Source: Clostridia bacterium (GTDB lineage Bacteria > Bacillota > Clostridia > Christensenellales > Aristaeellaceae). Taken from it: 49,258 nt of DNA. Location of the stretch: contig JAFRHH010000081.1 in the NCBI GenBank assembly GCA_017433405.1, forward strand, positions 1 through 49,258, written 5' to 3'. The position numbers and the translations under genes were made by a program. The notes beneath the pieces are model-generated. The model made no database searches. It was not told the origin of the DNA and saw nothing but the letters and a program-made list of their open reading frames with translations. Below, piece after piece: positions 1-8,126 of this stretch. Position 1 is the stretch's first letter, and each line of letters begins with the position of its first letter.

Positions 1-334
1 GAACGAAGTCGAGCGCGGCCAGGTGCTGGCGAAGCCCGGCTCCATTCATCCGCATACCCACTGCATCGGCCAGGTGTACGTACTGACGAAGGAAGAGGGC
101 GGACGGCATACCCCGTTCTTCAACGGCTATCGTCCCCAGTTCTACTTCCGGACGACGGACGTGACCGGCGACATCAAGCTGCCCGAGGGCGTTGAAATGG
201 TGATGCCCGGCGACAACATCGACATGGAAATCACCCTGATCACCCCCATCGCCATGGAGCAGGGACTGCGCTTCGCGATCCGTGAAGGCGGCCGTACCGT
301 TGGCTCCGGCGTTGTGGCCAAGGTCATCGAATAA
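1..334 (+). CDS. tuf: Elongation factor Tu, C-terminal part (5' end outside window)
   Basis: This is the last 110 codons of EF-Tu, the GTPase that delivers aminoacyl-tRNA to the ribosome. Reading from base 2, the frame gives [18 protein letters not shown] and then the domain-3 barrel ([21 protein letters not shown], a GDNI turn, and an end at AKVIE with a TAA stop). This is the standard EF-Tu C-terminus. The GTPase domain lies upstream of the window, so the start cannot be assigned; the GTG at 23 is only an internal valine codon. A strong terminator follows 16 bases after the stop, so tuf is the last gene of its transcript. There is no sign of truncation or frameshift. Confidence 0.97.
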   Translation, partial: NEVERGQVLAKPGSIHPHTHCIGQVYVLTKEEGGRHTPFFNGYRPQFYFRTTDVTGDIKLPEGVEMVMPGDNIDMEITLITPIAMEQGLRFAIREGGRTVGSGVVAKVIE

Positions 335-349
335 TTCACCCGCATATCC

Positions 350-383
350 GGAACGCTCCCGACCCGGGAGCGTTCCTTTTTTC
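350..383 (+). terminator. Rho-independent terminator after tuf
   Basis: A perfect 11-bp stem (GGAACGCTCCC at 350-360 pairing with GGGAGCGTTCC at 366-376) encloses a 5-nt loop and is followed by six T residues at 377-382. It separates tuf from the TSCPD gene. Confidence 0.95.
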
Positions 384-477
384 GGACTGTTTCTTTTCGG
401 GTTTTCCCTGTTTCAGACATTCCCTGTTTCACGCGTGGCCGCGCGGTAAACGAATCGTTTTTTTCAGGAGGCTCATC

Positions 478-723
478 ATGTATCACTATCAGTGCCGGGG
501 CACCTGCTCCACCTCCATCGATCTGGAGATTCAGGACGGCATTATTACCTACTGCAAAATCAATCAGGGCTGCCGCGGCAATACCGTCGGCGTGGCGAAG
601 CTGGCCGTCGGACGCAGGGCGGATGAAGTCGCCGCCGAGCTGGAGGGGATTCCCTGCCGCGGCAATACCTCCTGCCCCGATCAGCTGGCAAAGGCCATCC
701 GGTCCTATCCCGCCGGGGCATGA
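478..723 (+). CDS. TSCPD-domain small protein (four-Cys type)
   Basis: An 81-residue protein of the small TSCPD family, named after the motif seen here as TSCPDQLAKAI near the C-terminus. It has the family's spaced cysteines: C6 and C10 at the N-terminus, CRG motifs, and the final NTSCPD. The same domain is found at the C-terminus of some class II ribonucleotide reductases, where it is thought to bind metal; free-standing copies have no firmly known function. The start is an ATG with an AGGAGG SD at 466-471. The gap before it (384-465) contains an 11-bp direct repeat, TCCCTGTTTCA, at 405-415 and 421-431 (period 16), and I see no clear promoter. The helicase gene starts 18 nt downstream, so the two are probably co-transcribed. 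Confidence 0.85.
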   Translation: MYHYQCRGTCSTSIDLEIQDGIITYCKINQGCRGNTVGVAKLAVGRRADEVAAELEGIPCRGNTSCPDQLAKAIRSYPAGA

Positions 724-741
724 CAGGAAAGGAGTTCACCC

Positions 742-1923
742 TTGAATCCAGAAAATCAGACCCCTGTATCCTTTGACCAGATGGATCTGTCCCCGGAGAT
801 CCTCAAAGCCGTAGAAGCGATGGGCTTTCAGGAACCCTCCACCGTCCAGGCGCGGACCATTCCGCTGATGATGTCCGGGACGGATATTAACGCCATCGCG
901 CCCACCGGCACCGGAAAAACCTGCGCCTTCGGCATCCCCATGCTGGAATACGTCCAGCTGAAGGATTCCCGCGTGCAGGAGATTGTGCTGGCGCCGACCC
1001 GGGAGCTGGCGCTGCAGATCGGCGAGGAGCTGACAGCCCTCGCCCGCTTCATCCAGGGGGTTCGCATCGCCGTCATCTACGGCGGGCAGCCCATCTCCCG
1101 GCAGATCTCCGCCCTGAAGCGGAATCCGCAGATTGTTATCGCCACCCCCGGCCGGCTGCTCGACCATATGCAGCGGGGGAACATCCGGCTGAACGCGGTG
1201 CATACCATGGTGCTCGACGAGGCGGACGAAATGCTGAACATGGGCTTCGTCAAGGACGTGACACGCATCATCGAGGCCACCCCGCCGGACCGGCAGCTGG
1301 TGCTCTTCTCCGCCACAACCAACCAGGATGTACTGACCATCGCCTGGAAATATCAGCATGACCCGGTGGAGATCGTGGTGGAGGCCACGAAGAAAGACCG
1401 GCCCCAGATCACCCAGTACGTGATCGCCACGGAGCCCAACGAAAAGACGGATCATCTCCTCTATCTGCTGGACGCGGACGTGTATCAGCGGGTCATGATC
1501 TTCTGCAACACGAAGTTCATGACCGACAAGCTGACCAGCCGCCTCTGCAAGGAGGGGTACAACGCCCAGTGCCTGCACGGGGACATTCCCCAGGCGAAGC
1601 GCAACGTCGTCATGAACGACTTCAAGCGGGGGCGCTTCCCCATTCTCGTCTCCACGGACGTGGCGGCCCGGGGCATCGACGTGGACGATGTTGAGGCGGT
1701 CATTAACTACGACCTGCCCAACGAGAACGAATACTATCTGCACCGGATCGGCCGCACCGGCCGCGCCCACAAGCACGGCGTCAGCTTTTCCCTGGTCACC
1801 TTCCGGGAGAGCGTCCGGATGGATGAAATTCTCAAATACATGATCACCGTGCCGACCCCGCTGCATTTTAAGGACGGGGTGCTGCGCCGGGAGGATGAGC
1901 AGCCTTTCTTTGAGCATATCTGA
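742..1923 (+). CDS. DEAD-box ATP-dependent RNA helicase, minimal core
   Basis: A 393-residue DEAD-box RNA helicase with all core motifs in order: Q-motif region, motif I APTGTGKT, Ia PTRELALQ, II DEAD, III SAT, then the second RecA domain with ARGIDV and HRIGRTGR. Such proteins unwind short RNA duplexes in ribosome assembly or mRNA turnover. It ends soon after motif VI and lacks the basic or RNA-binding C-terminal extension of DeaD/CshA, so it is eIF4A-sized and its substrate cannot be inferred. The start is TTG, chosen because AGGAAAGGAG at 724-733 is well placed and the next in-frame Met lies inside the Q-motif region. It follows the TSCPD gene closely and is ended by the paired hairpins at 1935-2014. 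Confidence 0.93.
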   Translation: MNPENQTPVSFDQMDLSPEILKAVEAMGFQEPSTVQARTIPLMMSGTDINAIAPTGTGKTCAFGIPMLEYVQLKDSRVQEIVLAPTRELALQIGEELTALARFIQGVRIAVIYGGQPISRQISALKRNPQIVIATPGRLLDHMQRGNIRLNAVHTMVLDEADEMLNMGFVKDVTRIIEATPPDRQLVLFSATTNQDVLTIAWKYQHDPVEIVVEATKKDRPQITQYVIATEPNEKTDHLLYLLDADVYQRVMIFCNTKFMTDKLTSRLCKEGYNAQCLHGDIPQAKRNVVMNDFKRGRFPILVSTDVAARGIDVDDVEAVINYDLPNENEYYLHRIGRTGRAHKHGVSFSLVTFRESVRMDEILKYMITVPTPLHFKDGVLRREDEQPFFEHI

Positions 1924-1934
1924 CTGTGGAAAGT

Positions 1935-1957
1935 CCCGTTCTGAACTTCAGAACGGG
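1935..1957 (+). terminator. Hairpin after the DEAD-box helicase
   Basis: A perfect 10-bp stem, CCCGTTCTGA (1935-1944) with TCAGAACGGG (1948-1957), 11 nt after the stop. Only a short T run (TTT at 1961-1963) follows, so it probably acts together with the next hairpin. Confidence 0.6.
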
Positions 1958-1963
1958 GCCTTT

Positions 1964-2014
1964 AAAAAGGAGCCGTGAATCTCAGGATGGCAATCCTGTT
2001 CACAGCTCCTTTTT
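1964..2014. terminator. Bidirectional terminator between convergent genes
   Basis: A long inverted repeat: AAAAAGGAGC (1964-1973) pairs with GCTCCTTTTT (2005-2014). The intervening bases fold further as GTGAA/TTCAC and CAGGAT/ATCCTG. The A and T tracts at the two ends make it a terminator on both strands, serving the helicase (+) and the zinc-ribbon gene (-). Confidence 0.9.
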
Positions 2015-2038
2015 GTAACCGTTTTTCGTTCCAGGTTC

Positions 2039-2317
2039 TCATCCGCGGCGGGCGGCAAAGCACTCGCTGCAGTACACGGGACGATCCTCCTTCGGCTCGA
2101 AAGGAACCTGGGTAGGCTTCCCGCATTCCGCGCAGATGGCGTCAAACATCTGGCGCGGAGCGCCGGATGCGCGGCTGGCTTTCCGGGCCTGACGGCAGGC
2201 CTTGCACCGGGTGGGCTCGTTCTGGAATCCCTTTTCCGCATAGAACTCCTGTTCTCCGGCGGTAAAAACGAACTCCGCTCCGCAGTCCTTGCAAACCAGC
2301 GTTTTGTCTTCGTACAT
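2039..2317 (-). CDS. Double zinc-ribbon protein
   Basis: A 92-residue protein made of two zinc ribbons. The first has CKDC (C9, C12) and, after an AEKGFQNEPTRC segment, CKAC; the second has CAEC and YCSEC near the C-terminus, typical of the small Firmicute 'probable zinc-ribbon' proteins. No enzymatic motif is present; it is presumably a cytosolic nucleic-acid or protein-binding factor of unknown role. I start it at ATG 2317, where the zinc-ribbon homology begins and a GGGGG stretch lies about 10 nt upstream. The reading frame stays open to 2386 but that part is rich in unlikely residues and overlaps the structured RNA. The gene lies about 40 nt after the ncRNA candidate on the same strand, so it may be expressed from the same promoter. 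Confidence 0.82.
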   Translation of the reverse strand: MYEDKTLVCKDCGAEFVFTAGEQEFYAEKGFQNEPTRCKACRQARKASRASGAPRQMFDAICAECGKPTQVPFEPKEDRPVYCSECFAARRG

Positions 2318-2358
2318 GATCCGGTAACCCCCATACAGTTTAAAATAGGTGATTTCCC

Positions 2359-2570
2359 CCGGCTGACCTGGTCTTTGACCCCACACTCGCCGCCTGGAAG
2401 GTTGCTCCGCGCTTCCGCGCCCTCACGCGCTCCTCTCGGGGACGACGCCCCCGGACGGACTTACATCTAGACCGCACCATGCTCCCCGCCGCTTTTCAGC
2501 GGATTACGTGGACCGTTTTGCCTGCGACTGGCCTCGGCTTGCAACCACAGACCCGAAGGAATTCAACCGG
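2359..2570 (-). ncRNA. Structured noncoding RNA candidate, about 212 nt
   Basis: A consensus promoter (2575-2603) should start transcription at about 2568-2570. The first bases of that transcript, CCGGUUGA (2570-2563), pair perfectly with UCAGCCGG (2366-2359), closing a domain of about 212 nt. Inside are GGUCU (2553-2549) with AGACC (2374-2370), CCGCU-GAAA-AGCGG, GGGG-CGUCGU-CCCC and GCGC-GGAA-GCGC hairpins. No convincing ORF covers it. It does not match what I know of tmRNA, RNase P, SRP RNA, 6S RNA or the T-box. Size and clostridial context would suit the raiA-motif class, but I cannot confirm this. It could be independent or a leader of the zinc-ribbon gene. Confidence 0.6.
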
Positions 2571-2574
2571 CGAC

Positions 2575-2603
2575 ATTATAGCCCCCCGGCTTTAAAAATG
2601 CAA
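2575..2603 (-). promoter_or_regulatory. Sigma-A promoter for the structured RNA
   Basis: On the minus strand, -35 TTGCAT (2603-2598), a 17-nt spacer, and -10 TATAAT (2580-2575). The expected start site coincides with the 5' strand of the closing stem of the RNA. Confidence 0.8.
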
Positions 2604-2693
2604 TTCATTCTTCCTGAAAACCGTGAAAAAGACAGGGAAAGTGTACCATATTTTACCATTTTAAATTCAAATACCTTTGTTTTCCAGCTGTCC

Positions 2694-2740
2694 AGATACG
2701 TCCCCCTGTCTTGCCAGACAATAGATACGTCCCCCTGTCT
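2694..2740. repeat. Two copies of an 18-bp dispersed repeat
   Basis: AGATACGTCCCCCTGTCT occurs at 2694-2711 and 2723-2740, and a third identical copy lies at 29075-29092. The second copy is preceded by AGACA, giving an inverted AGACA...TGTCT frame. The rest of the intergenic stretch (2604-2772) is AT-richer than its surroundings and shows no gene; I see no clear terminator for araD. Confidence 0.85.
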
Positions 2741-2772
2741 TCGTGTCAACAGCGGCTTTTGGTTCCGTTCGG

Positions 2773-3477
2773 TTACCGACCCTGGCCGTAGTAGGCGTTG
2801 GGGCCGTGCTTGCGCATGAAGTGCTTTTCCTTCACGTGGTCCGGGAGGCAGGCCACCGGCTGGGCCTGGGGCAGGGTTTCCGTATGCCAGGCCATCATGG
2901 CGACCTCCTCGAGCACCACGGCGTTATGAACCGCCTCCATGGCGTCCCTGCCCCAGGCGAAGGGGCCGTGATGCCGGGCCAGGACGCAGGGAACGTGATT
3001 CGGGTTCAGGCCGCGGCTTTCAAAATGATCCGCGATGACCTTTCCGGTTTCCAGCTCGTAGGCCCGCTCCACCTCCTCCCGGGTCAGATCCCGGCAGCAG
3101 GGCACATTGCCATAGATGTAATCCGCGTGGGTGGTTCCGTAGGCCGGGATATCACGGCCGGCCTGGGCCCAGATCGTCGCCCAGCGGGAATGGGTATGCA
3201 CGACGCCGCCGATCTCCCCGAAGCGGCGGTACAGCTCCGCGTGGGTCGGGGTGTCCGAGGAGGGATTCAGGCGGCCCTCCACCTTCTTTCCCTCCAGGTC
3301 GATGACCACCATATCCTCCGGCTTCAGCTCCTCATAGGGGACGCCGCTGGGCTTGATGACGAAAAGGCCCTTCTCCCGGTCGATTCCGGAAACATTCCCC
3401 CAGGTAAAGGTCACCAGATGGTAGGCGGGCAGCAGCATATTGGCCTCATAGACTTTCTGTTTCAGGGCTTCCAGCAT
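2773..3477 (-). CDS. araD: L-ribulose-5-phosphate 4-epimerase
   Basis: A 234-residue class II aldolase-family epimerase that converts L-ribulose-5-phosphate to D-xylulose-5-phosphate, the last step of L-arabinose catabolism. It has the family landmarks: TWGNVSG (phosphate binding), [17 protein letters not shown] with D75, and zinc ligands H94 and H96 in HTHS plus a His in RHHGPF (H169/H170). Length matches E. coli AraD. The ATG has AAAGGAG at 3487-3493, which overlaps the clpC stop (3493-3495), so it is the third gene of the ctsR operon. araA and araB are absent from the window. A paralog such as UlaF or SgbE is possible, but arabinofuranosidase and an AraR-type regulator elsewhere in the window favour AraD. 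Confidence 0.9.
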   Translation of the reverse strand: MLEALKQKVYEANMLLPAYHLVTFTWGNVSGIDREKGLFVIKPSGVPYEELKPEDMVVIDLEGKKVEGRLNPSSDTPTHAELYRRFGEIGGVVHTHSRWATIWAQAGRDIPAYGTTHADYIYGNVPCCRDLTREEVERAYELETGKVIADHFESRGLNPNHVPCVLARHHGPFAWGRDAMEAVHNAVVLEEVAMMAWHTETLPQAQPVACLPDHVKEKHFMRKHGPNAYYGQGR

Positions 3478-3492
3478 GTTTCTTTTCTCCTT

Positions 3493-6249
3493 TCACGATC
3501 CTGTCTTCGTTGGCTGTGGTTCTTCACTGGCGCGGGGTTCCCCGCCGGCCGGGTTCTCCCTGTTGTTCCGGGGCTCTTTTGTTACCGCAATCCGGTTCTC
3601 CCGTACCGTCAGGCGGACCGTTCCTCCCAGGGTCAGACGGCCCGTCAGGAGCTCCTCGCTGAGGGTGTCCTCCACCGTCCGCTGGATCAGCCGCCGCAGG
3701 GGCCGGGCGCCGAATTTCGGATCGTATCCGTCCTCCGCCAGCTTCTTCACCACCGCCTCATCCCAGGAAAGGGTGATTTCCTGCTCCTTCAGCCGCTCCG
3801 CCACCAGGGAGAGCATCAGCGCCGTAATCCGTTCGATTTCCTCCGCCGTCAGCGCGTGGAAAACGATCAGCTCATCCACCCGGTTCAGGAATTCCGGCCG
3901 GAAGAGCTCCTTCACTTCCTTCATGACGGAGTCCTTCATTTCCCCGTAGCTTCGGGCGCTGTCCTTCCGATCCGCCCCGAAGCCGAGGGCGCGGCCGTTT
4001 CCGATGGCATGGGCCCCGGCGTTGGAGGTCATAACCACAACGGTGTTCTTAAAGCTGACCACCCGGCCGGTATTGTCCGTCAGCCTGCCGTCCTCCAGGA
4101 TCTGCAGCAGGATATTGAAGACATCCGGATGCGCCTTTTCCACCTCGTCGAGCAGCACGACGCTGTAGGGCTTCCGGCGGACCGCCTCCGTCAGCTGACC
4201 GCCTTCCTCGTAGCCTACGTAGCCCGGCGGGGAGCCGACGAGGCGGGAGACCGTATGCTTCTCCATATACTCGCTCATATCCAGACGGATGACCGCCTCC
4301 TCATCCCCGAACATGGCCTCGCCCAGGGCCCGGCAGAGCTCCGTCTTTCCGACGCCCGTGGGGCCGAGGAAGATAAAGCTGCCGATCGGCCGCCGGGGAT
4401 CCTTGAGCCCCGCCCGGGCCCGGCGGATCGCCCGGGCCACCGCGCTGACCGCCTCCTCCTGGCCCACCAGCCGCCGGTGCAGCGTTTCCTCCAGGTGGAC
4501 CAGCCGGTCCGCCTCCCTCTCCGTCATCCGGTTGACGGGAATCCCCGTCCACTGGGAGACGACCTGGGCGATGTCCTCCTCGGTCACCGTATCCCGGGCC
4601 GCGGTCTGGGACCGGTTCCACTCCGCCCGCTTCTCCTCGATCTCCCGGTTCAGGTTCCGCTCCTGGTCCCGCAGGGCCGCCGCCTTTTCAAAATCCTGGT
4701 GGGCGACGGCTTCCTTCTTTTCGATCACGACGGCCTCGAGCCGCTTTTCCTGCTCCCGTACATCCAGCGGCGCGGTACAGGCCTGAATCCGGACGCGGCT
4801 GGCCGCCTCGTCCATCAGGTCGATGGCCTTATCCGGCAGAAAGCGGTCCGGAATATACCGGTCCGACAGCTTGACCGCCGCCGACAGCGCCTCGTCCGTA
4901 ATCCGCACCTTATGGTGGGCCTCATAGCGATCCCGGAGACCGAAGAGGATCGACAGGGTTTCCTCCGCCGTGGGCTCCTCCACCGTCACCGGCTGGAACC
5001 GGCGCTCGAGGGCCGCGTCCTTTTCGATATGCTTCCGGTATTCATCCAGGGTCGTGGCTCCGATGCACTGGATTTCCCCCCGGCTCAGGGCCGGTTTGAT
5101 CATATTGGCCGCGTCCAGGCTTCCCTCGCTGGCGCCGGCCCCGATGATCGTATGGATCTCATCGATAAAGAGCAGCACGTTTCCCGCCCGGCGCAGCTCC
5201 TCCATGACGTTCTTCAGCCGCTCCTCGAACTCGCCCCGGTATTTGGTTCCGGCCACCATGCTGCCCAGATCCAGGCTCAGCACCCGTTTTCCCAGCAGCA
5301 TTTCCGGCACGTTTCCCTGAACAATGCGCTGGGCCAGCCCCTCCGCCACGGCGCTCTTGCCGACCCCCGGCTCCCCGATCAGCACCGGGTTGTTCTTCGT
5401 CCGCCGGATCAGGATCTGAATAATCCGCTGAATTTCCGCGTCCCGCCCGATCACCGGATCCAGGGCGTTCTTGGCCGCCGCGGCCGTCAGATCCCGGCTG
5501 AACTGGTCCAGGGCCGATTTTTCGCCGCCCCGGCGCCCGCCGGCGGCCCCGAAGGGGAAGCCCTGGGGACGGCGGGCCGGATCCGCGCCCTCGCTGTCCC
5601 GCATTTGGCTGAGCAGCTGCTCCCGGGCGGCGGACAGATCCACCCCCGCCTTGCGCAGAAGGCTTCCGGCCACCCCGTCGTCATTCCCCAGCAGCGCCAG
5701 CCAGATATGCTCCGCCGTCACGTAGTTCTGGCCCAGCTTATGGCTTTCGACCACGCTGTTTTCCAGGGTCTTCTTCGCCCGGGGGCTCAGCTCCATCCTT
5801 CCGCCCTGCTCCCCGGGGTTTTCCGGCGCGCCTTCCCCAATGGTCTTCAGGTGCTCCTTCAGCTCCGCGGTCACGCTGTCATAGCTCATCCGCTCCGAAA
5901 CCGCCCGGGGCACAGAGGTTCCCGTCTTCATCAGGGCCAGGAGCATATGCTCCGTTCCCACATAGGTCTGGCCCAGCTCGCCGGCGATCCGGGACGCCAG
6001 CTGCAGAATCTGCTGAGAGCGCTGGGTCAGCCGCCCGAACATCGGCATCGAGAATTCCTTCCGGCTGCCGCTGCCCGCCTGGATCGCGCTGAGCACGGTA
6101 TTTAAAAGGCTCCGCACGCTGCCCCGCATCAGATCCGAATTCATCCGGCTCATACAGTCCGCGCAGAGATGGCGCACGGAGGTCTCCTCCCCCGTGACGA
6201 CCGATACGGTATAATTGGCTTCATTGACACGGCATTCCTCGCACAGCAA
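3493..6249 (-). CDS. clpC: ClpC AAA+ unfoldase with fused McsA-like N-terminal zinc finger
   Basis: A 918-residue Hsp100 unfoldase that feeds substrates to ClpP. Residues 1-35 are not ClpC: CEEC (C3, C6) and CADC (C29, C32) reproduce the N-terminal zinc finger of McsA. Then come the two Clp_N repeats (about 70-215), AAA1 (GEPGVGKS 293-300, FIDEIH), a UVR segment (about 510-545), AAA2 (GPTGVGKT 629-636, LLDEVEKAH), an LGF ClpP-contact loop near 755-757, and the D2 small domain. The start is TTG at 6249 with GGGAGG 8 nt upstream. A second start, ATG at 6048 (M68) with AAGGA at 6060-6056, would give conventional ClpC. ctsR is directly upstream; no separate mcsA or mcsB is present. Confidence 0.95.
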   Translation of the reverse strand: MLCEECRVNEANYTVSVVTGEETSVRHLCADCMSRMNSDLMRGSVRSLLNTVLSAIQAGSGSRKEFSMPMFGRLTQRSQQILQLASRIAGELGQTYVGTEHMLLALMKTGTSVPRAVSERMSYDSVTAELKEHLKTIGEGAPENPGEQGGRMELSPRAKKTLENSVVESHKLGQNYVTAEHIWLALLGNDDGVAGSLLRKAGVDLSAAREQLLSQMRDSEGADPARRPQGFPFGAAGGRRGGEKSALDQFSRDLTAAAAKNALDPVIGRDAEIQRIIQILIRRTKNNPVLIGEPGVGKSAVAEGLAQRIVQGNVPEMLLGKRVLSLDLGSMVAGTKYRGEFEERLKNVMEELRRAGNVLLFIDEIHTIIGAGASEGSLDAANMIKPALSRGEIQCIGATTLDEYRKHIEKDAALERRFQPVTVEEPTAEETLSILFGLRDRYEAHHKVRITDEALSAAVKLSDRYIPDRFLPDKAIDLMDEAASRVRIQACTAPLDVREQEKRLEAVVIEKKEAVAHQDFEKAAALRDQERNLNREIEEKRAEWNRSQTAARDTVTEEDIAQVVSQWTGIPVNRMTEREADRLVHLEETLHRRLVGQEEAVSAVARAIRRARAGLKDPRRPIGSFIFLGPTGVGKTELCRALGEAMFGDEEAVIRLDMSEYMEKHTVSRLVGSPPGYVGYEEGGQLTEAVRRKPYSVVLLDEVEKAHPDVFNILLQILEDGRLTDNTGRVVSFKNTVVVMTSNAGAHAIGNGRALGFGADRKDSARSYGEMKDSVMKEVKELFRPEFLNRVDELIVFHALTAEEIERITALMLSLVAERLKEQEITLSWDEAVVKKLAEDGYDPKFGARPLRRLIQRTVEDTLSEELLTGRLTLGGTVRLTVRENRIAVTKEPRNNRENPAGGEPRASEEPQPTKTGS

Positions 6250-6338
6250 GCGCGCCGCCTCCCTTCCGTTTCACAAACTTATCAGGCTGTGCGGTTGAGC
6301 CGCCCAGCTGCGGTGTTTTCGCCCGCACATCCCGAGAC

Positions 6339-6809
6339 TTAGCCCCTGTTCCGGGCCGCGATGCTCATCAGCATGCTCTTCATCATCCGGGCCCGGAGGG
6401 CGTTCTTCAGCGCATCCGGGATCGGCACCGCCATCGCCCGGGTGCTCAGGGCCGAGGACATCAGGGACGCCTCCTGCGGCGTCACCAGCTGCTGATCCTT
6501 CAGCTGGCTGATCAGCCGGAGGGCCTCCTCCTCGCTCAGCTCCTCGCCAATCCGCTCGTTCACCAGGTACATCAGGCGCTGGGAGCCGGATTCCACCACC
6601 CGGACGATCCGGATATACCCGCCTCCGCCGCGGCGGCTCTCCGTCAGATACCCGTGATCCGGCGAAAAGCGGGTCGCCAGCACGTAATTGATCTGGCTCG
6701 GCGCGCAGCCGAAATATTCCGCGAGCTCATTTCTTTTCAGCTCCACCTCCGCCGACTCATCCGTCAGCAGGGTTTTGATAAAGCTCTCTATACTGTCGCT
6801 CAGTCTCAT
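6339..6809 (-). CDS. ctsR: CtsR, heat-shock transcriptional repressor
   Basis: A 156-residue class III stress repressor that binds heptad operators upstream of clp genes. It shows the winged-helix N-terminus (SDSIESFIKTLL, ELAEYFGCAPSQINYVL), the glycine wing RGGGGYIRIVRV that senses temperature and touches DNA, and a C-terminal helical domain (EEALRLISQLKDQQLVT, followed by a basic end). Start ATG 6809 with an AGGGGAGG-type SD at 6818-6825. It is the first gene of ctsR-clpC-araD, and its own promoter carries a CtsR operator. In Bacillus CtsR is inactivated via McsB and McsA; mcsB is not here, so control must rely on temperature sensing or on a kinase encoded elsewhere. The 89-nt gap to clpC shows no gene. 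Confidence 0.96.
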   Translation of the reverse strand: MRLSDSIESFIKTLLTDESAEVELKRNELAEYFGCAPSQINYVLATRFSPDHGYLTESRRGGGGYIRIVRVVESGSQRLMYLVNERIGEELSEEEALRLISQLKDQQLVTPQEASLMSSALSTRAMAVPIPDALKNALRARMMKSMLMSIAARNRG

Positions 6810-6855
6810 TTTTCTGGCCTCCCCTTGTCAAAGGATCCCCTGCAGCAGGGAATGG

Positions 6856-6872
6856 ATTGACTTTCTTTGACC
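6856..6872 (-). promoter_or_regulatory. CtsR operator
   Basis: On the minus strand GGTCAAA-GAA-AGTCAAT reproduces the known CtsR heptad direct repeat (RGTCAAA-NAN-RGTCAAA), with the second heptad deviating at its end. It lies just downstream of the ctsR -10 box, over the expected start site, so bound CtsR would block its own promoter. Confidence 0.9.
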
Positions 6873-6877
6873 AATAC

Positions 6878-6906
6878 AGTATAGCACAGTCCCGGTTCTC
6901 TTTCAA
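6878..6906 (-). promoter_or_regulatory. Sigma-A promoter of ctsR-clpC-araD
   Basis: Minus strand: -35 TTGAAA (6906-6901), 17-nt spacer, -10 TATACT (6883-6878) with an extended TGC in front. The -35 box overlaps the stop codon (6903-6905) of the upstream hydrolase gene. Confidence 0.88.
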
Positions 6907-8126
6907 GCCCCCGGGGCGGGATTTGTTGTTTCCGGCTCGAAAGGAGCCTCCGGCCAGCCCATGATCTCCGCGATCACCCGGTGAAGATGCTCATCCTTCT
7001 GATGCACATAATGCACGGAGGAAGGAATCGTCTCCCCGTCCTCCCAGCGGAAAAAGCCACGGCCGTCCGCGGCCAGCCCGTAATCCGTCAGGGTTTTCCC
7101 CTCCTCCGGCAGGAGCACCGTCAGCCGGTTCAGCACCCGGTTCCCGAGGAAAATGGCAAAGATGCCCCGCTCCGGATCCAGGGAGAGATGATTCCCCGTA
7201 AACCCGCCGATGCCGAAGGCCTGATCACCCATATAGGCCGGGATCTCCGAAAAATACTGAACCGGGTGGCGCACATTGCACTGCAGCCCGAGAAACTGGC
7301 TGAAGGAGCCGTCGGGAAGGCGCCGCCCCGTCCGGTTTTCCGCCATCCGCCGGAGGGACTCCGACGAAACCACCCGGCCGGCCAGCACCGCCCGGCAGAA
7401 GCGGACCAGATCCCCCCGGGTCGAAAAAAGCCCCGCGTGGCCGCAAAGCTCCCCCGTATCCCCCTGCAGGATCGCCGCCTTGGGATCATGGGGAACGCCG
7501 CGGCGGCCTTCCCGCAGGATCCGGCGGGAACCCTCGATCCGATGCTCCCGGTCGTACAGCTCGCAGTCGCCAAGCCGCTCCTCCGGCACCCGGGCCCAGG
7601 TTTCCGCCATGCCCGCCGGCCAAAGGATCCGGCTTCGGACGCAGTCCATCAGGGAGGTCCCCGCCGCCCCCTCGATCACATAGCGGAGGATCATCGCCGG
7701 GATATCCGAATAGGCCCTCTTTTCCGGAACGCCGTCGGGCGCAGCGGCGAACAGGCAGGCCCGGGCTTCCTCCCGGGTCCGGCAGGCGTCGATCCGCCCC
7801 GGGGTTCTGACGACGACCCGGAAGGCCATCAGCTGATCCACCGTGATCCCCCGGAGCCCGGCAAAGGCCGGGGCGTAATCGCAAACCGGCCTGCTGAAAT
7901 CCAGCAGGCCCTCTTCCCGGAGCTTCATGGCGCAAAGCCCCGTAAACAGCTTGGTTACGCTCGCCAGGTCGAACACCGTGCTCTCCCCCGCCGCTGTGCC
8001 CTCCTCCGCCGTTTCCAGCCGGGAAGCCGATCCGCAGGCGACGGACAGCCCGGACATGATTTTCGTTTCCCGCGTAAAGAACCGGACCGCCTCCAGCAGC
8101 GCCGGATTCATCGCTTCCGCCCTCAC
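6903..8126 (-). CDS. Serine hydrolase, beta-lactamase/class C fold, cytosolic
   Basis: A 407-residue member of the beta-lactamase-related serine hydrolase family. It has the nucleophile motif SVTK (S56, K59), YSD (Y139) at the position of YxN, and HAGLFST, which is typical of esterase-like members. No signal peptide or membrane segment is visible, so it should act in the cytosol as an esterase or peptidase rather than in antibiotic resistance. The GTG start at 8126 overlaps the stop of the upstream kinase gene (GTGA), implying translational coupling; an alternative ATG (M6) lies 15 nt further in. The substrate is unknown. The end of the gene overlaps the ctsR promoter. Confidence 0.8.
   Translation of the reverse strand: MRAEAMNPALLEAVRFFTRETKIMSGLSVACGSASRLETAEEGTAAGESTVFDLASVTKLFTGLCAMKLREEGLLDFSRPVCDYAPAFAGLRGITVDQLMAFRVVVRTPGRIDACRTREEARACLFAAAPDGVPEKRAYSDIPAMILRYVIEGAAGTSLMDCVRSRILWPAGMAETWARVPEERLGDCELYDREHRIEGSRRILREGRRGVPHDPKAAILQGDTGELCGHAGLFSTRGDLVRFCRAVLAGRVVSSESLRRMAENRTGRRLPDGSFSQFLGLQCNVRHPVQYFSEIPAYMGDQAFGIGGFTGNHLSLDPERGIFAIFLGNRVLNRLTVLLPEEGKTLTDYGLAADGRGFFRWEDGETIPSSVHYVHQKDEHLHRVIAEIMGWPEAPFEPETTNPAPGA

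Noticed and set aside
736-1917. 393-codon minus-strand frame opposite the DEAD-box helicase
   Set aside because: It is the same length as the helicase, a typical mirror frame; no independent support.
2508-2819. Plus-strand ORF of 103 codons
   Set aside because: It overlaps the structured RNA, its promoter, the 18-bp repeats and the end of araD, and has no SD or domain.
2743-6105. Open frame of 1120 codons on the plus strand
   Set aside because: It is antisense to clpC and araD, which have clear motifs. In GC-rich DNA the third-position bias of a real gene keeps an antisense frame open; the translation is rich in Pro, Arg, Gly, His and Gln with no domain, and no SD precedes it.
6250-6338. 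Possible remnant of mcsA or mcsB between ctsR and clpC
   Set aside because: Only 89 bp with stops in all frames that I can follow; no kinase motif. The McsA-like part is inside the clpC frame instead.
6903-8126. Beta-lactamase conferring antibiotic resistance
   Set aside because: The fold matches but there is no signal peptide and the active-site variants (YSD, HAGLF) are those of esterase-like relatives.
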